From assembly GCA_020152595.1 (NCBI GenBank), contig JAIGNY010001241.1, forward strand, positions 704,001 through 768,000: a stretch of DNA of 64,000 nucleotides, in the 5' to 3' direction. The stretch's first letter is position 1. Each line of letters opens with the position of its first letter. The position numbers and the translations under genes are program-made. The DNA is from Chiridota heheva (Eukaryota; Echinodermata; Holothuroidea; Apodida; Chiridotidae). Positions 1-11,082 of this stretch are shown piece after piece. The notes below the pieces were generated by a model, which saw only the letters and a program-made list of their open reading frames with translations, made no database searches and was not told the origin of the DNA.

Positions 1-420
1 TAAATTGTAATAAAATGTACTAATTTACTAACAAGTACTACAATGTACTAACTTGTACTAAAATATACTAAAAATATACTAACTTGTACTAAAATATACT
101 CACTTGTACTAAAATGTACTAAATTGTACTAAAATGTACTGATTTACTAAAAAGTACTACAATGTACAAACTTGTACTAAATTGTACTACAGTGTACTAA
201 AATGTACTAACTTGTACTGAAATGTACTAAATTGTACTAAAATGTACTAAATTGTACTAAATTGTACTGAAATGTACTACAGTATACTGAATTGTACTAC
301 AGTGTACTAAATTGTACTAAATTGTGCTAAATTGTACTAAAATGTACTAAATTGTACTAAAGCATCACTATTAAATTGTACTAAACTGTATTAAGACATA
401 TTAAATTGTACTAAACTGAT
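1..420. repeat. Minisatellite, ~10-11 bp units (TGTACTAAAA/TGTACTAAAT)
   Basis: Roughly 38 irregular copies of a TGTACTAA-type unit run from the first base of the window to about 415, so the array probably extends upstream. Spacer A/T lengths vary and some units carry TGTACTAC or TGTACTGA. Confidence 0.9.
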
Positions 421-1069
421 GCCTGTAAATTCCTACAAGATTGGGATAATGCATTATTTGATATGCCTTTGAAGCTGTCCGACTAATAGTATCCCATATG
501 AAACCTTTAGTTATCTTAACATAAGTTTTTGTGTGAATTTCCTATAGCTGACACATCGCAGTTCTATCGCATTTGCTAAATAATTACGTAAAATGCCTGG
601 AAGAACCAAGAAAATGAAGCACTAGAAATTGTTGAAATGTGGACTGGCACTTTGTTGTGTTCACTACTGACATGTGGATAGTTGATAATGGTAGTTATTC
701 TGATCAAATGTTTTTTTATGATGCACGTTATGGCACAGTAACACGGCTAGTAGTAAGAAAATGTAATGTTTCTCGTCTCAAGAAGATGTCTTGATACGTC
801 CCAGTAAAATTGATGCATAGTAGTGATGCCACTTCCGCAGCGCTTATTGATTGGCTTGTCAGTATTTGTGTCGATATTTCGACCAATCAGAAAGTTTAAA
901 TTGTAGTGAATATTCATATCCAGATTAACGCAATAACTGACTGTCATTGGACTGTTTTTATAATGTAGATTTGATAGATAATCGGATGTACACTTACTGT
1001 GGTCAGTGTATGTACACAGTCAAGAATAATCCTTGTTTAAACTCTTAATGTTTTAAAATTTTATTTCAG
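421..1069. other. Intron sequence, nothing recognised
   Basis: AT-rich sequence between the satellite and exon 1. I see no conserved coding, SINE or terminal-repeat structure. It ends in a T-rich tract and the acceptor TTTATTTCAG. Confidence 0.6.
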
Positions 1070-1304
1070 ATACCCTACATTCAAAACAACACAAATAGCA
1101 CCGGAACAACAACATCCAACAACCACCCTGTCATGACCCATGCATATATCGGTACCCCTCCCAGCCTTTACACCCCTTCTCAGCTCTTGTGGAGGCTGGG
1201 GCCAACCCACCTCATTGAGGACGCCCTTTCTAGTAGCTCAATTTCTGCGATCTTTCAGCTGGGGCCAGCTTACGTCGGCAGCTTCCTGGCACCCAGACAA
1301 GATG
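1070..1304 (+). CDS. WDFY3: WDFY3 exon 1 of window (internal exon)
   Basis: Acceptor TTTATTTCAG, donor GTGAGA; 235 bp, starting at a codon boundary and leaving one base for exon 2 (phase 1). The peptide includes LLWRLGPTHLIEDAL and IFQLGPAYVGSF, which fit the Leu-Gly-Pro motifs of the WDFY3 N-terminal helical region. The start is preceded by an Asn/Thr-rich stretch with no recognised match. The gene's true 5' exons lie upstream of the window. Confidence 0.8.
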
Positions 1305-1379
1305 GTGAGACTTTTTGAAAAAGCTGACAGATTTGCAAAATATATTTGCTTTGTATGGGTCAAAATAAATTATACTTTC

Positions 1380-2150
1380 AAAGAATTACATAAATTGTCT
1401 CGGATATGCAAGTACAACATGTACCAGCACATAATGAAATTGTTTTAAATTTATCAAAATAACATCTATTTTTAAAGAATTACATCAATTGTCTCAGATT
1501 TGCAAGTATAACATGTACCAGCACATAATGAAATTGTTTTGTATTCATCAAAATGAATTCTATTTTCAAAGAATGACATAAATTGTCTCGGATTTGCAAG
1601 TACAGTATAACATGTACCAGCACATAATGAAATTGTTTTGTATTCATCAAAATGAATTCTATTTTCAAAGAATTACATAAATTGTCTCGTACCAGCACAT
1701 AATGAAATTGTTTGTATTCATCAAAATAAATTCTATTTTCAAATTATGACATAAATTGTCTCGGATTTGCAAGTATAACATGTACCAGCACCTAATGAAA
1801 TTGTTTTGTATTCATTAAAATAAATTCTATTTTAAAGAATTACATAAATTGTCTCAGATTTGCAAGTATAACATGTACCAGCACATAATGAAATTGTTTT
1901 GTATTAATCAAAATGAATTCTATTTTCAAAGAATGACATAAATTGTCTCGGATTTGCAAGTATAACATGTACCAGCACATAATGAAATTGTTTTGTATTC
2001 ATTAAAATAAATTCTATTTTCAAAGAATTACATAAATTGTCTCGGATTTGAAAGTATAACATGTGCCAGCACATAATGAAATTTTTGTGTTCATCAAAAT
2101 GAATTATATTTTCAAAGAATGACATAAATTGTCTCCGATTTGTTAAGTAT
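1380..2150. repeat. Tandem array, ~94-bp units
   Basis: About eight copies of a unit containing AATTGTCTCGGATTTGCAAG and CATGTACCAGCACATAATGA. Units differ by small indels, and one around 1690 has lost much of its middle. Open reading frames here are by-products of the repeat and have no coding support. The array lies 75 bp downstream of the exon 1 donor. Confidence 0.9.
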
Positions 2151-2396
2151 AATCAGTCACATTTCAACACATTGGTAAAATCTTTGAAATAATAATAACT
2201 TTTAAACGGAATAAGATATGAAATAAAAATTTGAAGAAATATTTTTTTCTGGCAGAATATTATCTTTCTTGTTAATGTGCCCTAATAAAACAATGAAACT
2301 GAAACATGACTTACCTTTCTCATTATAATTTCAGTAGTGCAACCAAACCTGATTTCTGCCAGCTGTTTAAAAGTATTTTTCTGTTTGCTATTACAG

Positions 2397-2551
2397 ATAG
2401 TGGATCCCCTGAACAAATTGACATGAACAATGTACAAATTCCAGAGGAGAAGATCGTGTTTGGTCTCCACACCAACGCCCAATCAGTGCTCACCATCTCA
2501 AGACTCAAGAAGGCCTTCAACAAGATGGACAGCAAGGCAGTAGCAAAACAG
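2397..2551 (+). CDS. WDFY3: WDFY3 exon 2
   Basis: Acceptor TGCTATTACAG, donor GTTTGA (weaker than consensus); 155 bp, entering in phase 1 and leaving in phase 0. It completes an Asp codon with exon 1, then encodes a stretch with GLHTNAQS and ending KMDSKAVAKQ. Human WDFY3 has a similar segment ending in an Ala-Lys-Gln motif just before its SSHDNATPIR region, which here begins exon 3. Confidence 0.88.
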
Positions 2552-2584
2552 GTTTGAGATTTTAATGATTGGAAAACATGACAC

Positions 2585-4735
2585 ATAAAGTCATCAAACA
2601 TGACCGGGCACCTATAGATGGTGCTGAGCACCTATAGATGGTGCCGAGCACCTATAGATGGGACCAAGCACCTATAGATGGTGCCGAGCACCTATAGATG
2701 GTGCCGAACACCTAAAGATGGGACCAAGCCCTTATAGATGGTGCCGAACACCTATAGATGGGACCGAGCACCTATAATAGATGGGACCGAGCACCTATAG
2801 ATGGGACCGGGCACCTATAGATGGGACCAAGCACCTATAGATGGTGCCGAACACCTATAGATGCGACCGAGCACCTGTAGATGGGTCCGAGCACCTGTAG
2901 ATGGGTCCGAGCACCTATAGATGGGACCGGGCACCTATAGATGGTGCCGAGCACCTATAGATGGTGCCGAGCACTTATAGATGGTGCCGAGCACCTATAG
3001 ATGGGACCGAGTACCTATAGATGGTGCCGAGCACCTATAGATGGGACCAAGCACCTATAGATGGTGCTGAACACCTATAGATGGGACCGAGCACCTATAA
3101 TAGATGGGACCGAGCACCTATAGATGGGACCGGGCACCTATAGATGGGACCAAGCACCTATAGATGGTGCCGAACACCTATAGATGCGACCGAGCACCTA
3201 TAGATGGGTCCGAGCACCTATAGATGGGACCGGGCACCTATAGATGGTGTCGAGCACCTATAGATGGTGCCGAGCACTTATAGATGGTGCCGAGCACCTA
3301 TAGATGGGACCGAGCTCCGATAGATGGGACCGAGCACCTATAGATGGGACCAAGCCACTATAGATGGGACCGAACAACTATAGATGGGACCGAACACCTA
3401 TAGATGGTGCTGAACACCTATAGAGGGAACTGAGCACCTATAGTTGGGAAGGAGCACCTATTGATGACACCGAGCACCTATTGATGGGACCGAGCACCTA
3501 TTGATGGGACCGAACACCTATTGATGGGACCGAGCACCTATAGATGGGACCGAGCACCTATAGATGGGACCGAGCACCTATAGATTGGACCGAGCACCTA
3601 TTGATGGGACTGAGCACCTCTAGTTGGGACCGAGCACCTATTGATGGGATTGAGCACCTATTGATGGGACCGAGCACCTATAGATGGGACCGAGCACCTA
3701 TAGATGGGACCGAGCACCTATAGATGGGACCGAGCACCTACAGATGGGACCGAGCACCTATAGATTGGACAGAACACCTATAGATGGGACCGAACACCTA
3801 TAGATGGGACCGAGCACCTATAGATGGGACCAAGCCACTATAGATGGGACCGAACAACTATAGATGGGACCGAACACCTATAGATGGTGCTGAACACCTA
3901 TAGAGGGAACTGAGCACCTATAGTTGGGAAGGAGCACCTATTGATGACACCGAGCACCTATTGATGGGACCGAGCACCTATTGATGGGACCGAACACCTA
4001 TTGATGGGACCGAGCACCTATAGATGGGACCGAGCACCTATAGATGGGACCGAGCACCTATAGATTGGACCGAGCACCTATTGATGGGACTGAGCACCTC
4101 TAGTTGGGACCGAGCACCTATTGATGGGATTGAGCACCTATTGATGGGACCGAGCACCTATAGATGGGACCGAGCACCTATAGATGGGACCGAGCACCTA
4201 TAGATGGGACCGAGCACCTACAGATGGGACCGAGCACCTATAGATTGGACAGAACACCTATAGATGGGACCGAACACCTATAGATGGGACCGAGCACCTA
4301 TAGATGTGGCCGTGCACCTATAGATGGTGCCAAGCACCTATAGATAGGACCAAGCAGCTATAGATGGGACCGAGAACCTATAGATGGGATCGAACACCTA
4401 TAGATAGGACAGAACACCTATAGATAGGACCGAGCACCTATTGATGGGACCGAGCACCTATAGATGGGACCGAGCACCTATAGATGACACAATTTGACCT
4501 TCGTTGTCGTGGTGCCGTTAAGACCTCATCAAACAAACCTATAGATGGGACCGAGCACCTATGGATGGGACCGAGCACCTATAGATGGGACCGAACACCT
4601 ATAGATGAGACCGAGCACCTATAGATGTGGCCGAGCACCTATAGATGGTGCCGAGCAACTATAGATAGGACCAAGCAGCTATAGATGGGACCGAGAACCT
4701 ATAGATGGGACCGAACTCCTATAGATGGGTCCTTG
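2585..4735. repeat. 2.1-kb minisatellite, 20-bp units (CACCTATAGATGGGACCGAG)
   Basis: About 105 units in near-perfect 20-bp register, with a few insertions such as CCTATAATAGATG. Variants GGGACC and GGTGCC alternate. A 480-bp block (24 units) at about 3331-3810 is repeated essentially unchanged at 3811-4290, so there is higher-order structure. The array is interrupted at about 4486-4540 by a retroposon-tail fragment. Confidence 0.95.
4486..4540 (+). mobile_element. Non-LTR retroposon 3'-tail fragment inside the satellite
   Basis: ACACAATTTGACCTTCG followed by GTGGTGCCGTTAAGACC and CATCAAACAAAC matches the conserved 3' end of the LINE copies at 46545-46750, 51785-52115 and 52285-52705. Satellite units resume directly after it. 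Confidence 0.75.
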
Positions 4736-4740
4736 GATTA

Positions 4741-5289
4741 AAATATGTGTAAATGGTCTGATTCCTCAAATCTGATGTCATTTGGCAAGGATCCTTAGTT
4801 ATGTGAAAATGTCTGATTCGGTGTTAATATGACAACATATGATTTTAGTTAAAACCATACAACCTTCATCATTTTCAAAAGAACCTCAGCTATTTTGGAT
4901 GCTTTGAAAGATAAAAAGATGCAGATTCCCTTTTATGGAATACAGCAGTTAACCCTGAAAAGTTAATTCCATGAATGATATTTGCCTTAAGTCCTTGTAT
5001 AAAATGTTTCTCTGATAGTCCTCAGTGCCTAAAATGACATTCATTTATGGGTGTATATACTTCACAGCTGTAAAATTCTGCTGTTTGCTTTCCAATATAA
5101 AGAGCATAAAATATGTTACTCTTTAAATTTCATCCTAGTTTAAAAAAAAAAATAATGTCAATGTCTGTTCCAGTCATCTCAAAAGGGGGTGGGGTTATTA
5201 TCCTTAGCTGTGTTTCAGAGGCATCTACTTTGCTTCAAAATCTTGTTGCTGAGATTTGTTGCAAATCAGATGTTATTTTACACCCACTT
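4741..5289. other. Intron sequence, nothing recognised
   Basis: Unique-looking AT-rich sequence between the 20-bp satellite and a MITE. No coding or repeat structure seen. Confidence 0.6.
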
Positions 5290-5878
5290 TTAAAGGAATA
5301 TTTCCATGGAAATTTATTTTAATATATTTGATAGAGGACAATAAAAGAAACAGATTGGTAAAAAAAAAAAAAAAAAAGGTTAATATCTTGTTCCTACAAG
5401 AAGTTATTGAATTTTAAAGACTTTCTTGTCTGCATAAAAGAAATTGTTGGTTTGAGTCATCATTGTTATTACAGCACTTCCTGTACTATTGTTTGTGTAT
5501 TTAAAAAAATTTTTTTGTATTTTCTAAATGATTGGAAACATTTTTTTTTTGTGACAATTATTAAGAATAGTGGTAGAATAAAATGTACTAAATGTTTTCC
5601 AATTCATTCTTGTAACTTATATTTGAATTATGAAAAATTGGTGATTAATTTTAAAACAAATACGTAAAGATTAGTACAGGAAGTGCTGGGATGACATCAT
5701 AATGATGACTTAGTACAAAAGTCATTTTCAGGCAGGCAAGAAAAATCGTTCAAAGTTTGATAATTTCTTCTAGGATTGAGATATCAACATGTTTTTTTTT
5801 TTACCAATCTGTTTCTTATATTAATTTGTCTTAATCAGTTACATGAAAATGAATTCCATCAGAATATTCCTTTTTTAA
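5290..5878. mobile_element. Foldback MITE, TTAA-flanked (TTAAAGGAATATT family)
   Basis: The ends mirror each other: TTAAAGGAATATTTCCATGG at the left, and GAATATTCCTTTTTTAA at the right. Further in, AAACAGATTGGTAAAA is mirrored by TTTTACCAATCTGTTT. TTAA lies at each edge. A second copy is at 56487-57073 and a partial one at 18473-18640. No transposase is encoded. Confidence 0.8.
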
Positions 5879-5991
5879 GGAAAGAATCTTGTCTTACTCT
5901 TGTTCATCATAGTTTATGATAATTTGAAGTTTCTTTTGAATTGTTATGGAATACTTATAGATAAGGGTATGTTTCAATTTTTGATTCGCAG

Positions 5992-6103
5992 CTGAATTTA
6001 TCATCTCATGATAATGCTACACCCATCAGGTTCTTGCACAACTCTGCTGCTCATCTGTCAGGCCCAGCCAGGTCATTTGGGGCTGTCCTCATTGGAGGAA
6101 ATG
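5992..6103 (+). CDS. WDFY3: WDFY3 exon 3
   Basis: Acceptor TTGATTCGCAG, donor GTAGGT; 112 bp, phase 0 in and phase 1 out. It encodes SSHDNATPIRFLHNSAAHL and GPARSFGAVLIGG, a strongly conserved WDFY3 segment. Human has Tyr-Leu where this exon has Gly-Asn just before the junction. Confidence 0.95.
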
Positions 6104-6617
6104 GTAGGTTTTGCGGAAGTTCTGTACATTGGAATGTTTGATTTTTATGGAGATAAATGATTCAAAAACTTCTTAGACTTTTTGTACTTCTACGTCTGTC
6201 ACCCAAGAAATTCCACCTTGCTGAATATTCATTAGAGTTAATAACTCTTCAAATTTCCCAACACCAAAATAATCTACATCAGAAATCCTAGGTCCACTGT
6301 GTTTCATTACCTCAAACTCTCCTTTAACACTGGATCTACTTTAGCTCTTGCATTCTAAGCACTTCAGGATTATTTATCTTCTGATTGATTTCTAGCAAGG
6401 TCACAGCATTGTTTTTCATTTTATTCATGGGAAACATATGAATGTTTTTGTGTTCCTTTTAGGCAAGATTCACTTTGCATCATTTTTGTTTCATGCCAGA
6501 ATCAATTGTTTTGCTTTTCTTTAAAACCAGAAATAAATTAATTTGATCTCCTTATAGCCCAAAATTTTGTTTTTGAATTCCTTTAATTCTTGAGCACATT
6601 TCAATAAGATATTGCAA

Positions 6618-7060
6618 CTATCATAAGTCACTCCCATCTCTTATCTGGCTCCCCTGCCCCTCTCTGCCTCACGTGCAACAATGATCTCTCCATCAAGCAT
6701 ATTTTCTTAACCTGTCCCCTCTATCAGAACTCCAGATCTTTTCTCTCCTCACTGTCCTCAATCTTAGACCTATTCGAAAACAATTCTTCCTCAAACATCA
6801 TCAACTTCCTCCGCAACAACAACCTCCTCCACCACATATAATCTCCTTCCCTCCCCTTTTACACCTAACCTTACACACCCCTTTCTTTTCACCTAACTTT
6901 TTCTCTCACATCTAGCTTTCCCCTTTATCTCCCTTACAAACCTTCCATCTCCTCATTATCCTGACTCTTACACCATTATTTATTAACACCCTTTTGGCAC
7001 ATTTGACTCTGACTGTCGTGGTGCCGTTAAACATCAATAAACCAAACCTATCATAAGTCC
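6618..7060 (+). mobile_element. 5'-truncated non-LTR retrotransposon, C-terminal ORF remnant and 3' UTR
   Basis: Body about 6630-7048. A clean frame from about 6680 reads IKHIFLTCPLYQNSR and ends INFLRNNNLLHHI-stop, resembling the Cys/His-rich C-terminus of LINE polyproteins (I/Jockey-like; clade not certain). A pyrimidine-rich 3' UTR follows, ending GGTGCCGTTAAAC.. / AAACCAAACC. A 12-bp target duplication CTATCATAAGTC flanks it (6618-6629 and 7049-7060). It lies about 85 bp upstream of exon 4. Confidence 0.85.
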
Positions 7061-7142
7061 TAACAAATATCATCCTAAAGTATCCCCACCCCTCCATTGC
7101 TTTTCCTCCCTGGTTCTAAATTTGAATCTGTTTTATTTGCAG

Positions 7143-7333
7143 GAGTAAGAACCTTCTGCCCCAAACCAGTCTCTTCTGCCCTGTGCAATATTGGAGGATG
7201 TGGACTGCTCTTAGGGCTGGTTGCCATGGCGAAGGATGTAGAAGGCTTGTATGCTGCAGTCAAGGCACTGGTTTGTGTCGTCAAGAATAACAGACCAATG
7301 GTTGAAGAGCTTGAGAGAAGGCATGGGTTTCAG
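7143..7333 (+). CDS. WDFY3: WDFY3 exon 4
   Basis: Acceptor TTTATTTGCAG, donor GTGAGT; 191 bp, phase 1 in and phase 0 out. It encodes GVRTFCPKPV, then GLVAMAKDVEGLYAAVKAL and VCVVKNNRP, nearly identical to the human segment. Confidence 0.97.
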
Positions 7334-7891
7334 GTGAGTTTGTCAGAGTTCTATAAAGTTCGTCACAGGGTTTCTTTCCAATTTGAGCTATTTTATTGTT
7401 GTTTTTTTTCTTTGAAGAAAATTTCTACCATGTATCTTTCAAAGCTGTCAACAATATTTCTTTTCATCAAGAGTGAAACTGTAATTCGATTTATGTCAAA
7501 AAGATTATATTTTTGAGTTACAAAAAAGTCTGCGGATGTTTTAAAAGTTTGGACACTCCCCCTGCCTCCTCCCCCACCCCCATAAAAAGTAGGTAGTATG
7601 ATCATCATATCATTTTTCTTACATTTTGTGGCATATTCTACTTTGTCAAGCCTGTAGATTTTTAAGGGTGCTTCCTCTAACAATACCATATTTAGTTTCT
7701 TACAAAATATATCTTGTGTAACGTGTAATAAATCAAATAATTGAATTTATTTAATTAATTTAGAAATAATTTAATTTAATTTAATTTTGGAATTATTTTT
7801 GTTGAACATATGAAAATGGAAGAACATATCAAAAAAAATTGCAAGACTGGGAATAACTACTTATATAATCTAAAAAAAAATCAGGAAGCAT

Positions 7892-8460
7892 ATGTCCCAG
7901 ACAGCCATGCATACCTTAGTTCATGCATTCATTCATAGCCATTTAGATTACTGTGACAGTTTATTTTACAATTTTCCAAATTATCTCATTAAAAAGCTCC
8001 AACGCATCCAGAATAATGCTGCCAAGTTAGTTGTTAATTGCTACGAAGCCCCTTCAAAAGTTCTTCTTAGTTCCCTTCACTGGCTTCCAGTTGAGTTTCG
8101 TATTAAATTTAAACTTGTTTTTGTTTTTAAGTCCCTACATAAAGTGTTGTCTTCTGATCACATTCACCCCGTTAACAAAAATAGGTATTCATTACGCTCT
8201 AATGATTCTCCCTTTCTTTTTGTCTCCAAAACTAAGTGTAAAATATTAGGTGATCGTGGCTTTTTTAATTTTGCAGGTCCATCCCTTTGGAATGAACTGC
8301 TTGCCTCTATTCGTTCAGTTAACAATCTTAGTTTGTTTAAGTCTAAGTTAAAAACGTACTTTTTTCGTTTTGCTTTTGTTCAGTTTTATGTTATTGTGAA
8401 ACGCATTAGAATGCTTGCAGATTTTGCGCTATATAAATGTATTATTATTATTGAAATTTT
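7892..8460 (+). mobile_element. L2-like LINE remnant, reverse transcriptase C-terminal region and 3' end
   Basis: An almost intact frame encodes SHLDYCDSLFYNFP, LIKKLQRIQNNAAKLV, LHWLPVEFRIKFKL and LWNELLASIR, the thumb and C-terminal signature of L2/CR1-type reverse transcriptases. It ends with the GCGCTATATAAATG box and an ATT microsatellite, the usual L2-type 3' end. The catalytic palm is absent (5' truncation). The insertion ends about 25-30 bp before the exon 5 acceptor. Confidence 0.9.
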
Positions 8461-8482
8461 CTTTCAACATTTAACATTTTAG

Positions 8483-8635
8483 GTGCTAGCCTATCTTTTC
8501 AAGAGGAAGCAACACCTCCTCAACAGCCACATCCTACATCTGACATTCTCATTGGTCGGGACAATCGACAGCGACAGGGAGACCACCTTGATCCCCCGCT
8601 CAGTGGCGTTTGAGGATCTCCTTTGTGATTTAGAG
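8483..8635 (+). CDS. WDFY3: WDFY3 exon 5
   Basis: Acceptor TTAACATTTTAG, donor GTAAGA; 153 bp, phase 0 on both sides. It encodes LLNSHILHLTFSLVGTIDS, then FEDLLCDLE, collinear with human. The upstream frame read-through belongs to the L2 insertion and is not part of this exon. Confidence 0.97.
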
Positions 8636-9066
8636 GTAAGACATATCAGTCCTCCCGCAAGCATATATGAAATCAGTTTGGAGGATGGTTTAGGAGGGAC
8701 TACAGTGGAATGTAATATCAACAATGCAGTTCTGTCCTCAAGAGAAATTTAAACAATTGATATCCAGCTTAAAAGAAATTAATACAATAGAAGTCTTTGC
8801 ATTAATTAAATAAAGAGTGTAAAGAAATGTAAAGAATTACAAGCAATAAAGATGTAATCCCAAAAAGTTACACCAAATTGAAATTCTCATAGAGATGAAA
8901 GTATGCATTTGTAGTTGGAATGTGATGTCTGTGAATCCTAATCATAGTTTTTGATATATCTCCAAAATCATTTTTTTGTGATATTTTAAAAGTCACTAAC
9001 TTGAAGTGAGATCATATGGCAGGCAATTTGGATTGGAAGTGTCAAGCTCCTAATGGGAGGGCTACT
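8636..9066. other. Intron sequence, nothing recognised
   Basis: No coding, SINE or terminal-repeat signal before the duplicated segment starting at about 9067. Confidence 0.5.
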
Positions 9067-9352
9067 TTTTTAGCTTTGCTTAGTTTGTATTTTAAGCAGT
9101 TTGCTGGGCCAGGGAGACAATTTACATCTTTGTAGTTTAGAAAGTAGGTATACTAAGTAAGTGGTGGCGTTAAGCCCTTATCAAACAAAGAAACAAAGTT
9201 AGTAAGTGTACTATTCATAAGTACATATCTTTAATAAAAATGACTTTGCTTGATTTGCTTATTTTATTCTGTAAAATATCTCTTATTCTTTGTTATTCCA
9301 AGGTGTTGCGCAATACGCTGTGCGGCCTTCAGCGATCATTGTACGTTTTTAT
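9067..9352 (+). pseudogene. Tandem duplicate carrying a truncated pseudo-copy of exon 6
   Basis: From 9302 the sequence GTGTTGCGCAATACGCTGTG and onward matches the first ~45 bp of exon 6, including the acceptor context CCAAG, then stops matching at GTACG. The upstream intron is duplicated too: TTGTATTTTAAGCAGTTTG near 9086 matches TTGTATTTTAAACAGTTTG near 9368. The frame ends soon after the match. Fragment 9160-9195 also carries a retroposon-tail motif (GGCGTTAAGCCC). Confidence 0.8.
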
Positions 9353-9514
9353 TGTAGCTTGTTTAGGTTGTATTTTAAACAGTTTGTTGGTATAAAGTGG
9401 GAGTACCCCACTACTCAAATGGGTGGAGTTTGTGATATCTTTTAATATATACTGGCATTGTTTGAATTGTCCATTTTGTTGGTAACCCATCTCTTTTCCC
9501 TTTGTTTTACCAAG

Positions 9515-9747
9515 GTGTGGCACAACACGCCGTACGGCCTCCAGCGATCGTTGTACGAGCATTTCCTTGAATTGATCACGGACTCCGTGGAGTCTGAAAA
9601 GAATCGTAAACTGATGCTGCAGCTTGGGATGGTGAAGCGTCTGCTGAACATGCTGCGGGTTACGACGCTGAGTCACGGTACCGTGCAAGCCATCATGAAC
9701 CTGCTGTCTATGCTTCTGCAAGCGGGACAACAGGGAGATATCTTGAG
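9515..9747 (+). CDS. WDFY3: WDFY3 exon 6
   Basis: Acceptor GTTTTACCAAG, donor GTGTGT (non-consensus at +3/+4 but in phase); 233 bp, phase 0 in and phase 2 out. It encodes VWHNTPYGLQRSLYEHF, SLYEHFLELITDS and a C-terminal stretch with LLSMLLQAGQQGDIL. Higher GC than the surrounding intron. A decayed copy of its 5' end lies 210 bp upstream. Confidence 0.93.
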
Positions 9748-10356
9748 GTGTGTGGATTTGTCTCAGAGGGATATTTTTAGAAAATGTATTTTATGTCATA
9801 ATTTCATCTTATAAAGTTTTTGTATATTTGCATTTTGGACCACGTGTTTTTGCAGCAATACATTGAATATGCAAATACATGTAAAAAATGAGGTAAAGCA
9901 CCGGTTGCAGTGATAAAGAATTGACAGAAGATCAACACCACAACCTTATGACAATTAACATACTTCCTCTAAATATAGAACTCTGAACTGATTATAAGGC
10001 ATTTATAGCATTGCGGTACTTGTATACACAAAGTCTTTTGAATGCAAAATATTTTCGCATCGACATAATGTAATAAAGAGTCCTTTTGTTTTTACTACTG
10101 ACTTTTACTACTCACTGTCATCAGGCATTCATTCTTGCATCCTCAATCAAAATTGATTGAAAATTTATTAACAGAAAAAAAGATCACATGGAGGAATTCT
10201 TGGTAACAAGTTTTAGAAAATTTGGTAGTCTTACTCCCACAGACAGTTGTCATTGATGTCATCCTAAAAAGGGAGCACCCAAATAAAGTATGATCTTTTT
10301 GATCAGAACTGAGGTCTATTAATTTTGCAGCATGGGTATAATATGCCATACGATTG
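9748..10356. other. Intron sequence, nothing recognised
   Basis: AT-rich with no supported coding or repeat structure. Confidence 0.5.
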
Positions 10357-10870
10357 CAGGGGTCGAATTTGCCACTGTTCCAAGAACAGTGCTTTTTATG
10401 CAAGAACAGTGGATTTTCAAACATCATTGTTCCAGTGGAATAGTGTTCTTTTCACAAGCATGTGGCATCAATGATCAATAACTTGATTTCTGATGCAACA
10501 AAAAAAAAAAGTGCATTGTCAAACAAAATTATCATAAAAATAATTTCTTCTAGAAAAAAAAAGCTTTTCCTCATTGCCTGCAATTGTCAGCACAATTAAT
10601 TGTGAATACACATATGCAAGGCTGCTTGCACATGTATGACTACGCAACTGGATGATACACCATGTACTGTACATGTAATACTAATAAGTGACATACATAT
10701 TTGCACATACTGACCAATAAAGTAGTTGTAAATTAAGCCCATTGTAAAGATAGGAATTTGTCCTGTTTATCGGCAAAAATGGTTGGAACAGTGATCTGAT
10801 CTGGAACAGTATGATATGAGAAAGTATCGTTCTGTGGAACAGGGGCAAAAAATTTAGATTTTGACCCCTG
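10357..10870. mobile_element. MITE with CAGGGGTC ends, 5-bp target duplication (copy 1)
   Basis: Left end CAGGGGTCGAATTTGCC, right end ending TTTTGACCCCTG: inverted. Sub-terminal GGAACAGTG/CACTGTTCC motifs occur repeatedly. Direct repeat GATTG sits at 10352-10356 and 10871-10875. A CAGGG terminus is hAT-like, but hAT usually gives 8 bp, so the superfamily is open. The second copy is at 12343-13408. This copy ends about 90 bp upstream of exon 7. Confidence 0.85.
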
Positions 10871-10963
10871 GATTGGTACATGTATTGATTCTGATAGATA
10901 TAAACATGTTTGAAGATTTTTTCTCACAAGTGACGAGCGTATCCTTTCTTGCTCTTTCTGTAG

Positions 10964-11082
10964 CTTCGGCCAATTCCTTGCCTCAACCTTGCCAATACTG
11001 ACTTCCACTGAAATGAGATTCTCCAAAGAAGAGATCAATTCATCCACGCCAGAGCTGGACTTCTTGGGAAAGAATGCCAGAG
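10964..11082 (+). CDS. WDFY3: WDFY3 exon 7
   Basis: Acceptor TCTTTCTGTAG, donor GTAAGG; 119 bp, phase 2 in and phase 1 out. It encodes FGQFLASTLPILTS, matching the human FGQF-ISSTLP motif, then a polar, poorly conserved stretch (STPELDFLGKNAR). Confidence 0.92.

Noticed and set aside
2585..4735. CRISPR-like array
   Set aside because: Units of 20 bp are contiguous without unique spacers, in a eukaryotic intron; it is a minisatellite.
7393..7689. 98-codon minus-strand frame with a Gly-rich run after exon 4
   Set aside because: Gly run comes from a short C-rich stretch at about 7560-7580; no similarity or splice support.
9329..9730. 133-codon minus-strand frame opposite exon 6
   Set aside because: Antisense shadow of a conserved exon; the + strand frame matches WDFY3.
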